Positions 61,442-64,000 of a DNA stretch of 64,000 bases are shown here, piece by piece. Origin of the DNA: Brevibacterium pigmentatum. GTDB taxonomy: Bacteria; Actinomycetota; Actinomycetes; Actinomycetales; Brevibacteriaceae. Below the pieces are notes generated by a model. That model searched no databases and was not told where the DNA came from. It saw nothing but the letters and a program-made list of their open reading frames with translations. The position numbers and the translations under genes are program-made. Each line of letters opens with the position of its first letter. Position 1 is the first letter of the stretch. The stretch covers positions 2,790,001-2,854,000 of the forward strand of contig NZ_CP050153.1 in NCBI RefSeq assembly GCF_011617465.1, written 5' to 3'.

Positions 61442-61885
61442 TTACTGCGCGACCTGGCTGAGTTCGTACGGCTGCGGATTCTGAGCGGCGTGCGGGTGCT
61501 CGGCACCTGCATAGACCTTCAGCTTCTGCATCTGGGCACGTCCGAGACGAGTCTTCGGGACCATACCGGCGACAGCCTTCTCGACTGCACGCTCGGGGTG
61601 GGTGGCGAGGAGCTCGGCGTAGTTCACGCTCTTGAGGCCACCCGGGTAACCGGAGTGACGGTAAGCGCGCTTCTTCTCGAGCTTCGCACCTGTCAGCGCG
61701 ACCTTGTCGGCGTTGATGATGATGACGAAGTCACCGGTGTCCGTGTTCGGAGTGAACGTGGTCTTGTGCTTGCCGCGCAGGAGGCGTGCCACCTGCGAAG
61801 CAAGGCGACCGAGCACCTGGTCAGTGGCGTCAATGACGTGCCACTGGTGCTCAACGTCACCGGGCTTAGCTGTATACGTACGCAA
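61442..61885 (-). CDS. rplM: 50S ribosomal protein L13
   Basis: This 147-aa protein matches L13 throughout ([27 protein letters not shown], then [23 protein letters not shown]). The start codon is TTG at 61885, preceded by GAAGG eight bases upstream; no ATG or GTG gives the right N-terminus. It is the first gene of the rplM-rpsI operon. Confidence 0.95.
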   Translation of the reverse strand: MRTYTAKPGDVEHQWHVIDATDQVLGRLASQVARLLRGKHKTTFTPNTDTGDFVIIINADKVALTGAKLEKKRAYRHSGYPGGLKSVNYAELLATHPERAVEKAVAGMVPKTRLGRAQMQKLKVYAGAEHPHAAQNPQPYELSQVAQ

Positions 61886-62154
61886 AAGTAGCCTTCTTTT
61901 CGTATCTGTGTTCAGTGCAGCGCCGGGTCCTCATCGGGTCGTGAGTCCAATGGGTCTCAAGCGCTGGTTGTCTTCAATCGGGTGAACCTATCGACGCATT
62001 CCCCTCACCTACGGGCCTGCAACGCATGAGGCTATGTAAGGGAGTGCGACAAGCACACACAACGACAATCAAATATACATGGCCGCAGGCCCGGGGAGCA
62101 AACGCCCAGAGCGGTCTCAGGGCTGCTCGAAACCTGAGCCGATAGTATTGATCT
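61886..62154. promoter_or_regulatory. rplM leader and divergent promoter region
   Basis: On the minus strand, CAGCGC and GCGCTG (61966-61918) can close a structured leader segment with three GACCC units inside, just upstream of the rplM ribosome site. This may be a regulatory leader, but no known motif is recognised. An AT-rich segment (about 62030-62090) should hold the rplM promoter. On the plus strand TAGTAT (62143-62148) lies six bases before the GTG of the next gene. Confidence 0.4.
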
Positions 62155-64000
62155 GTGCCGACTCATTCCAGCCTGCTCTTCCGACTTCCCGCATTGAGAA
62201 TCCTGATGCTGGGTCTGCTGGTCGGGCTCCTGACGGCAGGCCTCGGACTCGGCTCCGCCTCCGCGTCGGCATCAACGGACGGCACGGCACCACGCGATGA
62301 TTCGGCATCGACCGAAGATTCGGCTGCCAACGTCAGCGCATCCTCCGCGCAGGCCGCGGACACCAGTAGGCCCCCGTCCGGGCAGACGATCGTCTTCGGC
62401 ATTCCGGGCCTGACCATCGATGATATCGACCCCGAGCGCACTCCGAACCTCTACCGCCTGATCTCCGAGGGCGCGGCCGCGAACCTCAACGTGCGCACGA
62501 TCGGCGCGGCCACCTGCCCGGCATCGGGTTGGCTGTCCTTCGGCGCGGGCGCCCGTGCGCAGGCCGGACCCTCCCCCATCGCCGAGGATGCCGACCCCGA
62601 TGACTCGGCCAGATGCCCGACGATGATCGCCCCCACCACGGACGGTTCCGCGGACGCCGAGGACGGGGCCGCCTCGGCGAAGGACGCCGCGGACAGTGAT
62701 GAAGCTCATGCCGACGAATCCGCTGCGGGAGCGACGACCGCGCGGATCGAGGGCTTCGACGCGGTCACGGAGCCCAACATCGGCTCCGGCTACACCGTCG
62801 ACTACGGAATGCTCGCGCGCACCGTCGTCGACGCCGGTGAAGCCGTGCCCGCCGGCACCACCGCAACCGATGCGCACTCCCTGCTCGAACCCTGCGTCGC
62901 AGCCGAAGGTCCCGGCGCAGCATATGCCGCCGCGGACGAAGACGGGGTGGTGACGAACTTCACGGAGGATGCGACCGCCACGGACTGCCGTCTCGGCGTC
63001 GTCGACCTCGGTGCGATCGGCATCCGCTCCTGGCTGTACGACCCGATCCCGAACTACTCCTATACCGTTCCCCCGGATTTCGACCGGGAGACCCGCGTCG
63101 CCGAAGCCGACCGCCGCCTCGGCGTGCGTCTGCAGGAAGTGCGGGAGAACGCGAAGGACGGGGCCGCCGATCCGACCATCATCGTCGCGGGCCTCGGCGA
63201 CAGCTCCGGTCTGCCGCAGCTGCGAGCCTTCATCGCCGCCGGCCCCAGCTTCGAACCCGGGTCCCTGTCCTCGGCGACGACCCGGACTCCGGGGCTGCTG
63301 CAGATCACCGATCTGGCACCGGGCATCCTCGACGGCCTCGGCGTCGATTCCCCGCGCGCCGTCGGCTTCGACTCGACTCCCACCGATGACGATCCGCAGC
63401 AGCGCATCGACGATCTCGTCGCCGAGGCGCAGAAGTCGACGACGATCCATCAGAATCTCTCGACGTTCTCCATCACCCTCGACGTCATCTTCTACGTCCT
63501 CTTCCTCGCGTGCGCGATTCTGCTCAACCGCTCCATCCTCGGTCGCCGAGGCGGTGCCACCCGTGCGCCCCACGTCCACCGATTCCTCGGCTGGGTGTCC
63601 TTGGGCGTCGCGTCCCTACCGATGGGAGCGTTCCTCGCCGGGCTCGTCCCCTGGTCACGGACGGCCGAACCCGGGCTCGGTCTGTTCCTCTCGGTCATCG
63701 GCACGGCCGCCGCCCTGTTCGTCCTCGCCCTCATCCCGCCCTGGGGTCGGACCTGGCGAGGACGGGTCGGTGCCCTGGCCGGGGCGAACCTGCTCATCCT
63801 CGCCACCGATCTCGCCACCGGCTCCCATCTGCAGGCGAACTCGCTCCTCGGCTACAACCCGATCGTCGGCGGCCGCTACTACGGACTCGGCAATCAAGGT
63901 GCGGCGATCTTCATCGTCAGCCTCTTCATCTTCTTAGGTGTCGTGGTGTCCTGGCTGCGGGCGCGCGGCCACCGCCGCGCCGTGATCGTCGTGCCGATCG
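62155..64000 (+). CDS. Large membrane protein of unknown function (start of gene, runs off window)
   Basis: At least 615 residues are visible, with the 3' end outside the window. A signal-like hydrophobic N-terminus (about 10-38; LRILMLGLLVGLLTAGLGLGSASA) leads to a long extracytoplasmic region with many Ala/Asp/Ser/Glu stretches. It contains TIVFGIPGLTIDDIDPERTPNLYRL and TIIVAGLGDSSG, which loosely resemble the alkaline-phosphatase-like fold but without clear metal ligands. From about residue 443 there are at least four membrane helices, with VGGRYYGLGNQG near the end. The GTG at 62155 has a leaderless-type promoter. I do not recognise the gene. Confidence 0.7.
   Translation, partial: MPTHSSLLFRLPALRILMLGLLVGLLTAGLGLGSASASASTDGTAPRDDSASTEDSAANVSASSAQAADTSRPPSGQTIVFGIPGLTIDDIDPERTPNLYRLISEGAAANLNVRTIGAATCPASGWLSFGAGARAQAGPSPIAEDADPDDSARCPTMIAPTTDGSADAEDGAASAKDAADSDEAHADESAAGATTARIEGFDAVTEPNIGSGYTVDYGMLARTVVDAGEAVPAGTTATDAHSLLEPCVAAEGPGAAYAAADEDGVVTNFTEDATATDCRLGVVDLGAIGIRSWLYDPIPNYSYTVPPDFDRETRVAEADRRLGVRLQEVRENAKDGAADPTIIVAGLGDSSGLPQLRAFIAAGPSFEPGSLSSATTRTPGLLQITDLAPGILDGLGVDSPRAVGFDSTPTDDDPQQRIDDLVAEAQKSTTIHQNLSTFSITLDVIFYVLFLACAILLNRSILGRRGGATRAPHVHRFLGWVSLGVASLPMGAFLAGLVPWSRTAEPGLGLFLSVIGTAAALFVLALIPPWGRTWRGRVGALAGANLLILATDLATGSHLQANSLLGYNPIVGGRYYGLGNQGAAIFIVSLFIFLGVVVSWLRARGHRRAVIVVPI

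Overview
The window is chromosomal DNA from a high-GC actinobacterium. Support for this comes from the GC-rich codon use, the frequent GTG and TTG starts, a DtxR-type iron box, a SARP-type regulator and the gene order rplM-rpsI-glmM ... glmS-acpS-nnrED-alr-tsaEB. I infer Micrococcales, possibly Brevibacterium, from overall gene content and order only. There are about 56 protein genes, no rRNA, no CRISPR array and no recognisable tRNA or transposase.

Layout. (1) 1-8.2 kb: the end of a phosphosugar mutase, then a convergent nucleoside-salvage operon on the minus strand (lipoprotein receptor, ABC ATPase, two permeases, cdd, deoA, deoC) that imports nucleosides and sends deoxyribose into glycolysis. 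(2) 8.5-15.1 kb: an ABC-F ATPase, a DksA/TraR-like zinc protein, a membrane acyltransferase, a homocysteine methyltransferase and a class V aminotransferase. (3) 15.3-19.7 kb: gluconate use (gnd, divergent gntK-gntP, convergent gntR) joined to (4) rsmA-ispE. (5) 21.7-27 kb: a methyltransferase, a sulfurtransferase, an NlpC/P60 wall hydrolase and a GH3 lipoprotein. (6) 27-35.7 kb: a polyol regulon. A receptor, two permeases and a mannitol/arabitol-type dehydrogenase diverge from a SorC-type regulator, xylulokinase and an ABC ATPase, with clear operator repeats between them. (7) 35.8-44.1 kb: a YbdK-type ligase, a NUDIX protein and the t6A genes tsaD, rimI, tsaB, tsaE with alr, interrupted by a DtxR-box heme oxygenase and an aldo/keto reductase. 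(8) 44.3-52.3 kb: an L,D-transpeptidase, a small membrane protein, nnrED, an M20 amidohydrolase, acpS, and glmS divergent from coaA. (9) 52.5-58.9 kb: what looks like an accessory block inside a conserved neighbourhood (ABC exporter, SARP regulator, BBE-type flavoprotein, AbiEi/DUF559-like nuclease). (10) 59-64 kb: glmM, rpsI, rplM and a large membrane protein running off the end.

The least expected content is not in the genes. The sequence carries several families of palindromic repeats: very long near-perfect palindromes at convergent gene ends (295-372, 13872-13933, 58977-59044), a REP-like element in three copies, a 62-bp imperfect palindrome in two tandem copies, and a short motif CGCCGAGGCGG present about thirty times in genes and spacers. 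Two homologous palindromes bracket the nuclease gene. Several genes have a TANNNT -10 box exactly 6-7 nt before the start codon, which implies leaderless mRNAs.
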